This document shows positions 27,348 through 36,138 of a DNA stretch of 64,000 nucleotides, piece after piece. Source of the DNA: G963678445 sp963678445 (GTDB taxonomy: Bacteria > Hydrogenedentota > Hydrogenedentia > Hydrogenedentales > G963678445). The DNA lies in assembly GCA_963678445.1 (NCBI GenBank), contig OY782877.1, forward strand, positions 1,612,001 through 1,676,000, given 5' to 3'. The notes beneath the pieces are model-generated. The model did not search any database, was not told the DNA's origin, and saw only the letters and a list, made by a program, of their open reading frames with translations. The position numbers and the translations under genes are program-made. Within the stretch, counting starts at the first letter, position 1, and every line of letters begins with the position of its first letter.

Positions 27348-29639
27348 ATGGTAGAACGTCTCTCCGTGATGATTGGCTCGGATGAAATTGAATTCGAGAC
27401 GGGCCGCATCGCAAAGCAAGCGCATGGCGCAGTAATTTGTCGCAGTGGCGACACTATGGTGCTTTCCGCCGTTACCGTGGCGCCGGAAGCACGACCGGGG
27501 CAGGATTTCTTTCCTATGACCGTGGACTACCGTGAAAAATTCTATTCGGTAGGGTCCATTCCCGGCAACTTTTTCCGCCGTGAGGCACGTCCGTCAGAAC
27601 GTGAAATCCTGGTCTGCCGTATGACCGACCGTCCACTACGCCCCCTATTCCCCAAAGGCTTCTGCAATGAATTGCAGATCTGCCAGACGGTGCTTTCAGC
27701 AGACAACAGCCACAATCCGGACGTGTTATCGATCAATGCCGCTTCCGCAGCATTACACATTTCCAAAGTCCCGCTGCTGCAGCCTATTGGCGCAGTACGC
27801 GTTGGACTGATTGAGGGCGAATTGATCGCAAATCCTCCGATGGAAGCGGTGGAAGAAGCCGCAGACTTGAATATCATCGTGGCTGGCACGGCCGACGCTA
27901 TCTGCATGGTGGAAGGGGAAGCCAAAGAGGTTTCGGAAGACACCATGCTGGAAGCATTGGAATTTGCACATGAGCAGATTAAAAGAATCGTAGCCACGAT
28001 TGAAGAATTGCGCAACCGTTGCGGTGTTGAAAAAATGCCGTATGAAGAACCCCAGGCAGAAGCAGACGTGGAAGCAGACGTGGAAGCGTTGGCTAAGGCA
28101 CGCCTGGAAGAAGCGCAGGCCATCAAGGAAAAACAGGCGCGCTATGAAGCGCAGGATGCACTGAAGGCGGAAGTACTGACCGCGTTGGCGGAAAAGTATG
28201 GCGAAGAGCTGTTTGCCGAACGTGAAGAGCAGATAGCCGATGTATTTAGCGCATTGAAGAAAGCCGTCATGCGCAACCAAGTCATCGCGACAAATTACCG
28301 CATGGACGGTCGCGCCCTGGATGAAATTCGCAAAATTACGATTGAAGTAGGCGTATTGCCACGCGCCCATGGTTCGGCGTTGTTTACACGCGGTGAAACC
28401 CAGGCTCTGGTTGCGAGCACTCTAGGCACCAGCCGCGATGAAATGCGTATGGATGAGCTGACGGGCGACTCATTCCGCCGCTTCTTCCTGCATTACAACT
28501 TCCCACCCTGGTCGGTAGGTGAAGTACGCCGAATTGCCGGGCCGGGTCGTCGCGAAGTTGGCCATGGCAAACTGGCGGAACGCGCCTTACAGCAATCCCT
28601 GCCCTTCCTGGAAGATGCAGAAGAGGGTGCCGAAACAACGGATTTCCCGTATACGATTCGTATCGTGTCCGAAATTACCGAAAGTAACGGCTCCAGCTCG
28701 ATGGCAACGGTATGCGGCGGTAGCCTCAGCATGATGGATGCGGGCGTACCAGTTTCCGCACCCGTAGCCGGTATCGCCATGGGGCTGATCAAGGAAGGAG
28801 ACGAGTTCCGCGTTCTTAGCGACATCCTGGGTGATGAAGATCACTTGGGCGATATGGACTTTAAGGTCTGCGGCACCAAGAACGGTATCACCGCCTTCCA
28901 GATGGATACAAAAATCAAGGGCCTGCCGCGCGAGGTTATGTCAAAAGCCTTAAACCAGGCGCGTGATGGACGCATGTTCATCCTCGGCAAAATGGCGGAA
29001 GCGCTGGAAGCACCGCGCACAACGATTTCGAAGTATGCGCCGCGCATCTACACGATCCGGATCGATCCTGAAAAGATCCGCGACGTGATTGGACCGGGAG
29101 GTAAGGTCATCCGCGCCATTCAGGCCAGTACAGAGGCGGAAATCGACATCGAAGATGACGGCACGATCAATGTGGCTGCAGTCAATCAGGAAAATGCGGA
29201 TGCGGCGATCGAAATGATTAAAGAAATCACCGCAGATGTAGAGATTGGCAAGGTCTACAAAGGTTCGGTGACGCGCATTATGAACTTTGGCGCATTCTGC
29301 TCTGTCATTGGCAACAAGGAAGGCCTGGTACATATTTCGGAACTTGCCCCCGGGCGCGTTGGCGAAGTAACGGATGTTGTCGATGTAGGCGATGAAATCT
29401 ATGTTAAGGTCATCGAAATTGACAAGATGGGCCGGATCAATCTGTCTAAATTGCAGGCCGACATTGAGCTGGGCCTGGTAGAAATGACGGAAGAGGAATT
29501 GGCGGCGCGCAACCGAGCTAGCCGGGATCGTGGTGGCGACCGTGGTGGCCGCGACCGTGGCAGTCGAGACCGTGGTGGTCGGGATCGCGGCAGTCGGGAC
29601 CGTGGTGGCGACCGTGGCGGCCGTGAGCGCCGTCGCTAA
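27348..29639 (+). CDS. pnp: Polyribonucleotide nucleotidyltransferase with RGG-like tail
   Basis: A 763-residue phosphorolytic 3'-5' exoribonuclease. It has two RNase PH cores (first at about 10-215, second at about 320-545, with GRREVGHGKLAERAL and DILGDEDHLGDMDFK) separated by a helical domain. A KH domain (IGPGGKVIRAI, near 580) and an S1 domain (GKVYKGSVTRIMNFGAF, near 635) follow. The last 40 or so residues are an Arg/Asp/Gly/Ser repeat (RDRGG and RDRGS units). Such tails bind RNA non-specifically or mediate protein contacts; they are not part of the canonical enzyme. The ATG has GGAG 9 bases upstream. Confidence 0.97.
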   Translation: MVERLSVMIGSDEIEFETGRIAKQAHGAVICRSGDTMVLSAVTVAPEARPGQDFFPMTVDYREKFYSVGSIPGNFFRREARPSEREILVCRMTDRPLRPLFPKGFCNELQICQTVLSADNSHNPDVLSINAASAALHISKVPLLQPIGAVRVGLIEGELIANPPMEAVEEAADLNIIVAGTADAICMVEGEAKEVSEDTMLEALEFAHEQIKRIVATIEELRNRCGVEKMPYEEPQAEADVEADVEALAKARLEEAQAIKEKQARYEAQDALKAEVLTALAEKYGEELFAEREEQIADVFSALKKAVMRNQVIATNYRMDGRALDEIRKITIEVGVLPRAHGSALFTRGETQALVASTLGTSRDEMRMDELTGDSFRRFFLHYNFPPWSVGEVRRIAGPGRREVGHGKLAERALQQSLPFLEDAEEGAETTDFPYTIRIVSEITESNGSSSMATVCGGSLSMMDAGVPVSAPVAGIAMGLIKEGDEFRVLSDILGDEDHLGDMDFKVCGTKNGITAFQMDTKIKGLPREVMSKALNQARDGRMFILGKMAEALEAPRTTISKYAPRIYTIRIDPEKIRDVIGPGGKVIRAIQASTEAEIDIEDDGTINVAAVNQENADAAIEMIKEITADVEIGKVYKGSVTRIMNFGAFCSVIGNKEGLVHISELAPGRVGEVTDVVDVGDEIYVKVIEIDKMGRINLSKLQADIELGLVEMTEEELAARNRASRDRGGDRGGRDRGSRDRGGRDRGSRDRGGDRGGRERRR

Positions 29640-29656
29640 GCGATGTAGTGTATACT

Positions 29657-29691
29657 GCGACGCTCCCGCTTGATTGGGAGCGTCGCTTTTT
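29657..29691 (+). terminator. Rho-independent terminator after pnp
   Basis: An 11-base perfect stem GCGACGCTCCC/GGGAGCGTCGC with an eight-base loop, then TTTTT. Confidence 0.93.
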
Positions 29692-29710
29692 CAACACAAG
29701 GGGTTGTATT

Positions 29711-30982
29711 TTGACTACAGACAAGTACATGCAGGATACGGCGGTGGTACACCGTTTGGAGAATGGGGTGACGTTGGCGATGGAACAGCTGCCGTATTTG
29801 CATTCGGCGTCGGTAGGAATATGGATCCGCACGGGTTCTGCGAATGAGTCGGATGCACAGGCGGGTGTAGCACATTTCCTGGAGCACCTTTTTTTCAAAG
29901 GTACGAAAACACGTAGTGTGCATGAGATTATGGAGGCAGTAGAAGGCCGGGGCGGTCACCTGAATGCCTTTACCGCGCGGGAACACACTTGCCTGTACGT
30001 AAAAGTCCTCGATCGACATGTGCACATCGCCATTGAGATTTTAGCGGATCTGTTGAAGAATTCCCTATTCTGCGATCTGGAAAAAGAACGTAATGTTGTA
30101 CTGGAGGAAATTGCCTCGATTGAGGATACGCCGGATGAACATGTCCATGATGTGCTGACGGAATTCCATTGGCCCAATCACCCCCTGGGCCGCTCTATTT
30201 CAGGTAGCCAGGCCTCGGTAAATGCGCTGACGCGAGAAGATGTACAGCATTTTTACGACACGTGGTATACAGCGGATAATATCATTGTCTCCATCGCCGG
30301 CAGTTTCGATGAAACTGCGGTGCAGGCCCAATTAGAAGCGGAATTCTCCGTCCTCCCCGCACGCGAGACCCCTACGTTGGGCGTAGGCCCCGCCTTCCAT
30401 GGCGGAATAAAGCACCTGGAACGGGATATTGCCCAAGCGCATGTTTGTCTGGCTTTTCCTGCCCCCATGCGTCTGGACGAGGAACGCTACACCTGTGATT
30501 TGCTAAGCAGTATTTTGGGCGGCGGCTCCACATCGCGCTTGTTCGAGCAGGTACGCGAAGAGGAAGGGCTGGCCTACGCCATCTACGCCTGCCAGGCCTA
30601 TCAAAGCATGGCGGGTATGTTGGGCGTATATGCTGCGGTGGCGCCTCAAAACTTTGGGCGCATGCTAAACCTCACCCTTACCGAAATGCGGCGTCTGTGC
30701 GATGAGCCGGTGTCGGCGGATGAGATTGAGACCAACCGGGAGCAGCTCAAAGGCAGCATGCTGATGGCTTTGGAAAGCACTTCCACGCGCATGGCGCGCA
30801 TGGCTAAAGGGTTAATGTACCATGGCCGCATCCTGCCGATTGAAGAAATAATCGCCCGTCTCGACGCTGTATCCTCAGAAGAAATTCAGGCCTTTGCCCA
30901 AAAGACTTTTGTGCCTAACCAAACTGCCTTGGTCGTTTTGGGGCCGACAGGGGGCGATTTACCAAAGGAGATAGCGTTGTGA
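29711..30982 (+). CDS. M16-family zinc peptidase
   Basis: A protein of about 423 residues in the processing-peptidase/PepR family. The inverted zinc motif HFLEH (about residues 54-58) and the downstream Glu in EEIASIEDTPDEHVHD supply the metal site. The second, inactive homology half contains LGGGSTSRLFEQVREEEGLAYAIY. I placed the start at TTG 29711 because AAGGGG lies 7 bases before it. The frame opens earlier, but that would run through the pnp terminator. The order pnp, M16 peptidase, dut is common in bacteria. Its stop overlaps the dut start (TGATG). Confidence 0.93.
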   Translation: MTTDKYMQDTAVVHRLENGVTLAMEQLPYLHSASVGIWIRTGSANESDAQAGVAHFLEHLFFKGTKTRSVHEIMEAVEGRGGHLNAFTAREHTCLYVKVLDRHVHIAIEILADLLKNSLFCDLEKERNVVLEEIASIEDTPDEHVHDVLTEFHWPNHPLGRSISGSQASVNALTREDVQHFYDTWYTADNIIVSIAGSFDETAVQAQLEAEFSVLPARETPTLGVGPAFHGGIKHLERDIAQAHVCLAFPAPMRLDEERYTCDLLSSILGGGSTSRLFEQVREEEGLAYAIYACQAYQSMAGMLGVYAAVAPQNFGRMLNLTLTEMRRLCDEPVSADEIETNREQLKGSMLMALESTSTRMARMAKGLMYHGRILPIEEIIARLDAVSSEEIQAFAQKTFVPNQTALVVLGPTGGDLPKEIAL

Positions 30983-31431
30983 TGCAGGAAGTCTTCGTCG
31001 AAGTGATGCGTGCGGACGACTGCACCGATTTACCGCTACCGACCTATGAAACAGCGCATGCGGCAGGCATGGATCTGCGTGCGGCGGTTGTCGACCCATT
31101 GGTGCTAATGCCAGGCCAACGCGCCATGGTACCTACAGGCCTGCGGATCGCACTGCCACCGGGCACCGAAGCCCAGATCCGTCCCCGTAGCGGCCTGGCG
31201 ATTCGCCACGGCATCAGCATGGTCAACGCACCCGGCACCATCGACGCCGATTACCGCGGTGAAATCTGCGTACTGCTGATAAACCACGGCCAGGAAGCGT
31301 TCACCGTAAATCGCGGCGACCGAATCGCCCAGATGATCGTCGCCCCCGTACTCCAGGTGCAATGGATGTCCACCGACCGCCTCTCCGAAACCGTTCGGGG
31401 CGAAGGCGGCTTCGGCCACACCGGCGTATAG
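30982..31431 (+). CDS. dut: dUTP diphosphatase
   Basis: A protein of about 149 residues that hydrolyses dUTP to dUMP, keeping uracil out of DNA and feeding dTMP synthesis. All trimeric dUTPase motifs are present: AGMDLRAAV, PRSGLA, GTIDADYRGE, RGDRIAQMIV and the C-terminal glycine-rich RGEGGFGHTG. ATG 30982 or GTG 30979 could start translation; AAGGAG lies 8-11 bases upstream. It is translationally coupled to the M16 peptidase. Confidence 0.97.
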   Translation: MQEVFVEVMRADDCTDLPLPTYETAHAAGMDLRAAVVDPLVLMPGQRAMVPTGLRIALPPGTEAQIRPRSGLAIRHGISMVNAPGTIDADYRGEICVLLINHGQEAFTVNRGDRIAQMIVAPVLQVQWMSTDRLSETVRGEGGFGHTGV

Positions 31432-31581
31432 TCGGCTAAACGCCCTATCTCTCCCTCTGAATATTTTGTTTTTCCCTACGTGCAATATACGTTACTAAAA
31501 CAAAAAAACAACTGCAATTCCCAGGCCCCCTGCCCTCCCACCAGCCCCCTGCATACAAACGCATGTTATGCGCCCTGCACC

Positions 31582-31920
31582 CACCACGCGTAAGAAGTAT
31601 ATCTCTTGGGTGTGGTCTTGGCCTCCTACGTTGCTGTAAGCAACACAACCCGCCGCAATTGCCAAGCCTCATCCCGACCCAGCACGCGTAAGGACCCTAT
31701 CTATTGGGTGTGGCGCTGCCCCACTAACGCTGCTGCAAGCAACACAACCCGCTGTAATTGCCAAAACTCACTCCGACTCACCACGCACAAGGACCTATCT
31801 ATTGGGTGTGGCCCTGCCCACCTGACGCTGCTGTAAGCAACACAACCCGCCGCAATTACCAAGCCTCACCCCGACCCACCCTGCGCAAAGACCATATCTC
31901 TTGCCTATGGCGCTGGCCAT
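31582..31920 (-). repeat. Tandem ~98-bp repeats related to the 3'-end family
   Basis: At least three units with a period of about 98-99 bases. The segment AAGCAACACAACCCGC recurs near 31637, 31736 and 31834. Each unit holds AAGGACC..ATCTATTGGGTGTGG, which on the minus strand matches the core of the repeat family found elsewhere. Unlike other copies, they run antisense to the genes on both sides. They fill most of the 580-base gap between dut and the Roco-TIR gene; 31432-31581 holds nothing I recognise. Confidence 0.8.
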
Positions 31921-31948
31921 TTGATTTATGTGCACAATACACTATACG
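31921..31948 (+). promoter_or_regulatory. Possible promoter for the Roco-TIR gene
   Basis: TTGATT, a 16-base spacer, then TATACG, about 64 bases before the start codon and just after the tandem repeats. Confidence 0.5.
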
Positions 31949-32011
31949 CTGCTTATGTGATTTCCATACCACACCCAATGGATACCAACCGCTCACACGG
32001 AGACACGGCCC

Positions 32012-35000
32012 ATGACCCACGACGAAGGCTACCAGGAAGCCGAACAACGAATCGCAGAAGCCCAACTCACAAATGCTACAGAGCTGAACTTATCTGGACT
32101 CGGGTTAACCTCCCTTCCCGAATCCCTCTTCCAACTCACACAACTGAAAAAACTGGACCTTTGGGGCAACCAGCTGACAGAACTACCCAAGGAAATCGCG
32201 CGGCTAGAAAATTTGCAGACACTGAACCTCGATAACAACCAGCTGAATGAGCTACCAAAGGAAATCGAACAGCTAAAAAATTTGCAAACACTGAACCTCG
32301 ATAACAACCAGCTGAATGAGCTACCAAAGGAAATCGAACAGCTAAAAAATTTGCAAACACTGAACCTCGATAACAACCAGCTGAATGAGCTACCAAAGGA
32401 AATAACGCAGCTAAAAAATTTGCAAACACTGAACCTCGATAACAACCAGCTGAATGAGCTACCAAAGGAAATCGGACAGCTAAAAAATTTGCAGACACTG
32501 AACCTCGATAACAACCAGCTGAATGAGCTACCAAAGGAAATCGAACAGCTAAAAAATTTGCAGACACTGACCCTCGATAACAACCAGCTGAATGAGCTAC
32601 CAAAGGAAATCGGACAGCTAAAAAATTTGCAGACACTGACCCTCCGTGAAAACCAGCTGAATGAGCTACCAAAGGAAATCGGACAGCTAAAAAATTTGCA
32701 GACACTGACCCTCTATAACAACCAGCTGAATGAGCTACCAAAGGAAATCGAACAGCTAAAAAATTTGCAGACACTGACCCTCGATAACAACCAGCTGAAT
32801 GAGCTACCAAAGGAAATAACGCAGCTAAAAAATTTGCAGACACTGGACATCGAGAGCAACAAACTGGCCACACTGCCCGAACAAATCGGACACTTAAATC
32901 AATTGCAAGCGCTGGATCTTTCTAACAATCGTTTAAAATTCCTTCCCACACCCCTTCGAGAACTTACCTCGCTTCAGGTACTTTATCTACATGACAATCC
33001 AGATTTGGGTATACCGCCGGAGATTCTCGGTCCCGCCTGGCAGGTTGTTTCTGATAAAAAAAAGCCCGCCAATCCGCAGGAGATTCTGGATTATTATTTT
33101 CAGCCGAAAAAGCCATTGAACGAGGCCAAGTTGATTTTGGTGGGCTTTGGCAAGGCAGGCAAAACGTCGTTGGTAAATCGGTTGGTGTATAACACCTTTG
33201 ATAAGGACGAGCAGAAAACAGAGGGGATTGCGATCACGGAATGGCCGGTCGTGTTACCGGTCGAAGAGGAAGCGGTGCAGTTGCATGTGTGGGATTTTGG
33301 CGGACAGGAGATCATGCATTCGACGCATCAGTTTTTTCTTTCGCATCGCAGTTTGTATCTGTTGGTGTTGAATGGCCGACAGGGGCATGAGGACGCTGAT
33401 GCGGAATATTGGATGGATTTGATTCGCAGTTTCGGTGGTGCTTCGCCGGTGCTCGTGGTGTTGAACAAGCAGAAGGAACACCCGTTTGGTCTGAATGAAC
33501 AGAATTTACAGGCAAAATTCCCGGGCATGATCAAGGGCTTTATCAAAACCGAGTGCGCCGATCCGCCCCAGGGTATTGCGGAGCTTAAGCAACGCATTCT
33601 GGAGGAAACGCGAATTCTGGAAGGACGGCGCGATGAATTTCCCATAGCGTGGTTTGAGATTAAAGACAAACTGGCCGCGATGACGGAGAATTACCTGACT
33701 TTTGAGGAATACAGAAAGCGCTGCATCGACATGGGCGTCAAAGCAAAAATGGATCAGGATAGGCTGGCGGGGCATTTACATCGGTTGGGAGTGGCGCTGA
33801 ATTATAAAGATGATTCACGACTACGGGATATGCATGTGCTTAACCCGGGCTGGGTGACGGAAGGCATCTACAGCATCCTCAATGCCAGGGAACTGGAAGA
33901 ACGAAAAGGAGAATTGCACCTCGATTGCCTTAAAAATATCCTTGATCCCAAGGACTACCCCGAAGTACGACATCCCTTCTTGCTCAATCTGATGCGAAAA
34001 TTCTATCTGTGCTTCGAATTCCCCGACCGGGAAGGGCATTATCTGATTCCGGATTTGGCGGATAAGAATCAGCCGGAGGAAGCCAGTGCGTTTGAGCCCA
34101 AAAACTGTTTGAATTTCCAATACCAGTACGCCCGATTGCATGAAGGCGTATTGCCCAGCTTCATCGCCCGTACGTACATCCACAGTGAAAAGCAACCCCG
34201 TTGGCGTACCGGCGTAATCCTGAGTTTTGAAGGCTGCCGTGCGTTGGTCAAAGGCGATCTGACCGAGGGGCGGGTAGATATATCCATCACAGGTCCCAAT
34301 CCCGATGCACAGCGACGAACATTGGCGGTCATTCGCACTAACTTTGAAAGCATCCACAGCAATTTTGAAACTAAGCCCAAGGAGCATGTCCCCATACCCG
34401 GCTATCCTGAAACAAGCATTCCGTACAAAGAGCTGCTCGTTTTTGAACGCAAAGGAATTAAAACAAAGCAGCAGGTTATTGGCGACGACGTGCTGGAATT
34501 GGATGTGCAGGAACTTTTGAATGGGGTAGACCTGGAGGGAGCACGCAGAAAAAACCATGAAGCCTATGGAAAAGGCGCAAAGGGCGCACGTGTTTTTTAT
34601 AGCTATGCGCATAAAGATGAAGCCTTGCGGGAAGAACTGGAAACCCACCTGAAAATCCTACATCGAACCGGACATATCCATTCCTGGCATGATCGTCGCA
34701 TTGTGGGAGGCGAAGAATGGAAAGGAGAAATTGACCAGCACCTGGAGGAAGCCGATATCATCCTGCTGCTTGTCAGTGCGGATTTTCTCGCATCGGATTA
34801 CTGCTACGACATTGAAATGAAGCGTGCGTTGAAACGCCATGAAGCCGAAGAAGCCCGTGTAATCCCGATCATCCTGCGGGACTGCCTTTGGGAAGATGCC
34901 CCCTTCGCCAAACTGCAAGCATGCCACAAAGACGCCAAACCGGTCATGGCGCATGACCCTCGTGATATGGTCTGGAAAGAAATCGCAACAAATCTGAAAA

Positions 35001-35044
35001 ATATCGCGGAAAAAGCCCGAAAAATCAATAGCACCTGCGTTTAA
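32012..35044 (+). CDS. LRR-Roc-COR-TIR multidomain protein (Roco family)
   Basis: A 1010-residue, apparently cytoplasmic protein. Residues 24-345 hold 14 leucine-rich repeats of 23 residues, units 3-11 nearly identical. A Roc GTPase follows with P-loop GFGKAGKTS (near 376), G3 WDFGGQE (near 427) and a G4 variant LNKQK instead of NKxD. Then comes a COR dimerisation region (about 540-850) and a C-terminal TIR domain (about 857-985: ARVFYSYAHKDE, IILLLVSADFLASDYCYDIEMKRAL). The Glu near 935 is the likely NADase residue. In known families LRRs sense ligands, Roc-COR switches and TIR hydrolyses NAD or signals. An immune (anti-phage, NLR-like) role is plausible but inferred; no defence partner is adjacent. 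GGAG precedes the ATG by 9 bases. Confidence 0.93.
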   Translation: MTHDEGYQEAEQRIAEAQLTNATELNLSGLGLTSLPESLFQLTQLKKLDLWGNQLTELPKEIARLENLQTLNLDNNQLNELPKEIEQLKNLQTLNLDNNQLNELPKEIEQLKNLQTLNLDNNQLNELPKEITQLKNLQTLNLDNNQLNELPKEIGQLKNLQTLNLDNNQLNELPKEIEQLKNLQTLTLDNNQLNELPKEIGQLKNLQTLTLRENQLNELPKEIGQLKNLQTLTLYNNQLNELPKEIEQLKNLQTLTLDNNQLNELPKEITQLKNLQTLDIESNKLATLPEQIGHLNQLQALDLSNNRLKFLPTPLRELTSLQVLYLHDNPDLGIPPEILGPAWQVVSDKKKPANPQEILDYYFQPKKPLNEAKLILVGFGKAGKTSLVNRLVYNTFDKDEQKTEGIAITEWPVVLPVEEEAVQLHVWDFGGQEIMHSTHQFFLSHRSLYLLVLNGRQGHEDADAEYWMDLIRSFGGASPVLVVLNKQKEHPFGLNEQNLQAKFPGMIKGFIKTECADPPQGIAELKQRILEETRILEGRRDEFPIAWFEIKDKLAAMTENYLTFEEYRKRCIDMGVKAKMDQDRLAGHLHRLGVALNYKDDSRLRDMHVLNPGWVTEGIYSILNARELEERKGELHLDCLKNILDPKDYPEVRHPFLLNLMRKFYLCFEFPDREGHYLIPDLADKNQPEEASAFEPKNCLNFQYQYARLHEGVLPSFIARTYIHSEKQPRWRTGVILSFEGCRALVKGDLTEGRVDISITGPNPDAQRRTLAVIRTNFESIHSNFETKPKEHVPIPGYPETSIPYKELLVFERKGIKTKQQVIGDDVLELDVQELLNGVDLEGARRKNHEAYGKGAKGARVFYSYAHKDEALREELETHLKILHRTGHIHSWHDRRIVGGEEWKGEIDQHLEEADIILLLVSADFLASDYCYDIEMKRALKRHEAEEARVIPIILRDCLWEDAPFAKLQACHKDAKPVMAHDPRDMVWKEIATNLKNIAEKARKINSTCV
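32222..32842 (+). repeat. Nine near-identical 69-bp coding repeats (LRR units)
   Basis: In-frame 69-base units, each encoding 23 residues of the form LNLDNNQLNELPKEI plus QLKNLQT, differ at only a few codons (position after KEI: E, T or G; LNL versus LTL; D, R or Y). The DNA identity between units implies recent expansion or ongoing homogenisation. Confidence 0.95.
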
Positions 35045-35156
35045 ACATCATTGAAGCTTCATTAATAAACCAAGCCCTGAAAATCTTCTGATAGTGGTTG
35101 CCTTTGTCTGTGCTTTGATAGAATTCAAGAAGGACTATCAACAAGGAGGAAGGCAA

Positions 35157-35360
35157 ATGGCGCAATCGTGTGAGAATTTTGAAAAAAACAGGACGATGTG
35201 TACATGTAGTTATCCGGGGTGTTCGCGAAAAGGGAAGTGTTGTGAGTGTTTGCAATATCATTTAAAGAAAAAGCAGCTTCCCGGATGTTGTTTTCCCTCC
35301 AAGGAGGAAACAACGTATGACCGTTCTTTTGAGGCCTTTGCCAAAGCCTGGAAGCTGTGA
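35157..35360 (+). CDS. Small cysteine-rich protein (DUF6485-like)
   Basis: A 67-residue protein with nine cysteines in CTCSYPGCSRKGKCCECLQYH and PGCCFP, ending in TYDRSFEAFAKAWKL. The pattern resembles the DUF6485 small cytosolic proteins, presumably metal-binding; no function is established that I know of. The frame is open upstream, but ATG 35157 follows a near-perfect AAGGAGGA by 6 bases. It lies 112 bases after the Roco-TIR gene; a link between the two is not shown. Confidence 0.8.
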   Translation: MAQSCENFEKNRTMCTCSYPGCSRKGKCCECLQYHLKKKQLPGCCFPSKEETTYDRSFEAFAKAWKL

Positions 35361-35363
35361 TGA

Positions 35364-35418
35364 AAAATAGCTGGGGGAAACTTTTTCTGAACAAAAAATT
35401 CCTCCCAGCTATTTTCAA
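35364..35418 (+). terminator. Terminator-like hairpin after the Cys-rich gene
   Basis: AAAATAGCTGGG pairs perfectly with CCCAGCTATTTT (12 bases) around a 28-base loop, right after the stop codon. Flanking A and T runs could let it work in both directions. The rest of the gap to 35546 holds nothing recognised. Confidence 0.7.
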
Positions 35419-35546
35419 AAAACCGTTAAGAGAACATACGGTGCGCGTTAATTCGAAACGGGAAAGCCATCTTCCCTGACTTTAAGCCCCTGCACTGCGG
35501 CCGCCTCTGCCGACTCCTCGTTTCCCCTTGCTTCTTTCTTTTTCCG

Positions 35547-35606
35547 GCGGTCCAGCGACCGCAGGCAAGAATTATGGTCCTTAGCATCCCTGAACCAAGA
35601 CCACCT
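35547..35606 (+). repeat. Copy of the 3'-end repeat family
   Basis: GCGGTCCAGCGACCGC hairpin, then GCAAGAATTATGGTCC and CATCCCTGAACC. It is in the sense orientation of the upstream Cys-rich gene, about 190 bases after its stop, between convergent transcription units. Confidence 0.75.
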
Positions 35607-35630
35607 TTTCTGATTCTTCGTTTTTCTTTG

Positions 35631-35660
35631 CTTCTTTCTTTTTCCGTAAAAAGAAAGAAG
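35631..35660 (-). terminator. Terminator of the ATP synthase operon
   Basis: A perfect 13-base stem: CTTCTTTCTTTTT and AAAAAGAAAGAAG around a four-base loop, 4 bases after the atpC stop. The stem is purine/pyrimidine segregated, so on the minus strand the transcript ends in a U-rich arm. The same CTTCTTTCTTTTTCCG string occurs once more at about 35530. Confidence 0.65.
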
Positions 35661-35663
35661 GGG

Positions 35664-36068
35664 CTAGAAGTATTTTTTCTTATGGGCGCCGATGCGTGAA
35701 AGGGAACGGGAGAGGGCGCGTTCGGCGCGTTCTACATCGATGTCGGCGTCGTGTTTAACCAGGCGTTCTTCTGCGCGTTTACGGGCTTCTTCCGCACGCA
35801 GCTCGTCGATTTCATCCCCTTTTTCGAAGGCATCGGCAAGGATAACGAGGCGGTCGGTGCGCACTTCAGCAAAGCCACCGCTGACCGCGTAACATTTCTC
35901 CTGGCCCTGGTTGTTGGTAATTACGAGTACGCCGGGTTGCAGCGTGGTCAGGAAGGGGGTGTGCCCCTGCTTTACGGTGAATAGACCGTCGGCACCGGGC
36001 ACGATAACTTCGGCGGCTTCCAGTTCTACAGGTTTGCGTTCTGGTGCACAGAGTTCAACGGCGATCAT
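35664..36068 (-). CDS. atpC: ATP synthase epsilon subunit
   Basis: A 134-residue central-stalk subunit that couples rotation and can inhibit ATP hydrolysis. The N-terminal beta domain (EVIVPGADGLFTVKQGHTPF, then the YAVSGGFAEVR pattern) is followed by the two C-terminal helices (DELRAEEARKRAEERL). It is the last gene of the operon, 70 bases after atpD, with AAGGAAGAG upstream. Confidence 0.95.
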   Translation of the reverse strand: MIAVELCAPERKPVELEAAEVIVPGADGLFTVKQGHTPFLTTLQPGVLVITNNQGQEKCYAVSGGFAEVRTDRLVILADAFEKGDEIDELRAEEARKRAEERLVKHDADIDVERAERALSRSLSRIGAHKKKYF

Positions 36069-36138
36069 GGGCGCTCTTCCTTATGGGCAAGCGCGCCGCC
36101 GTGTAACACGACGGCGCGACGCAGGCTTCGTCGGTTCC

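Noticed and set aside
31606..32015. Short frames across the tandem repeats before the Roco-TIR gene
   Set aside because: Their peptides are translations of the ~98-bp repeat and lack start signals.
32029..32873. Repetitive minus-strand frames opposite the leucine-rich repeats
   Set aside because: They merely mirror the 69-bp LRR units of the sense gene.
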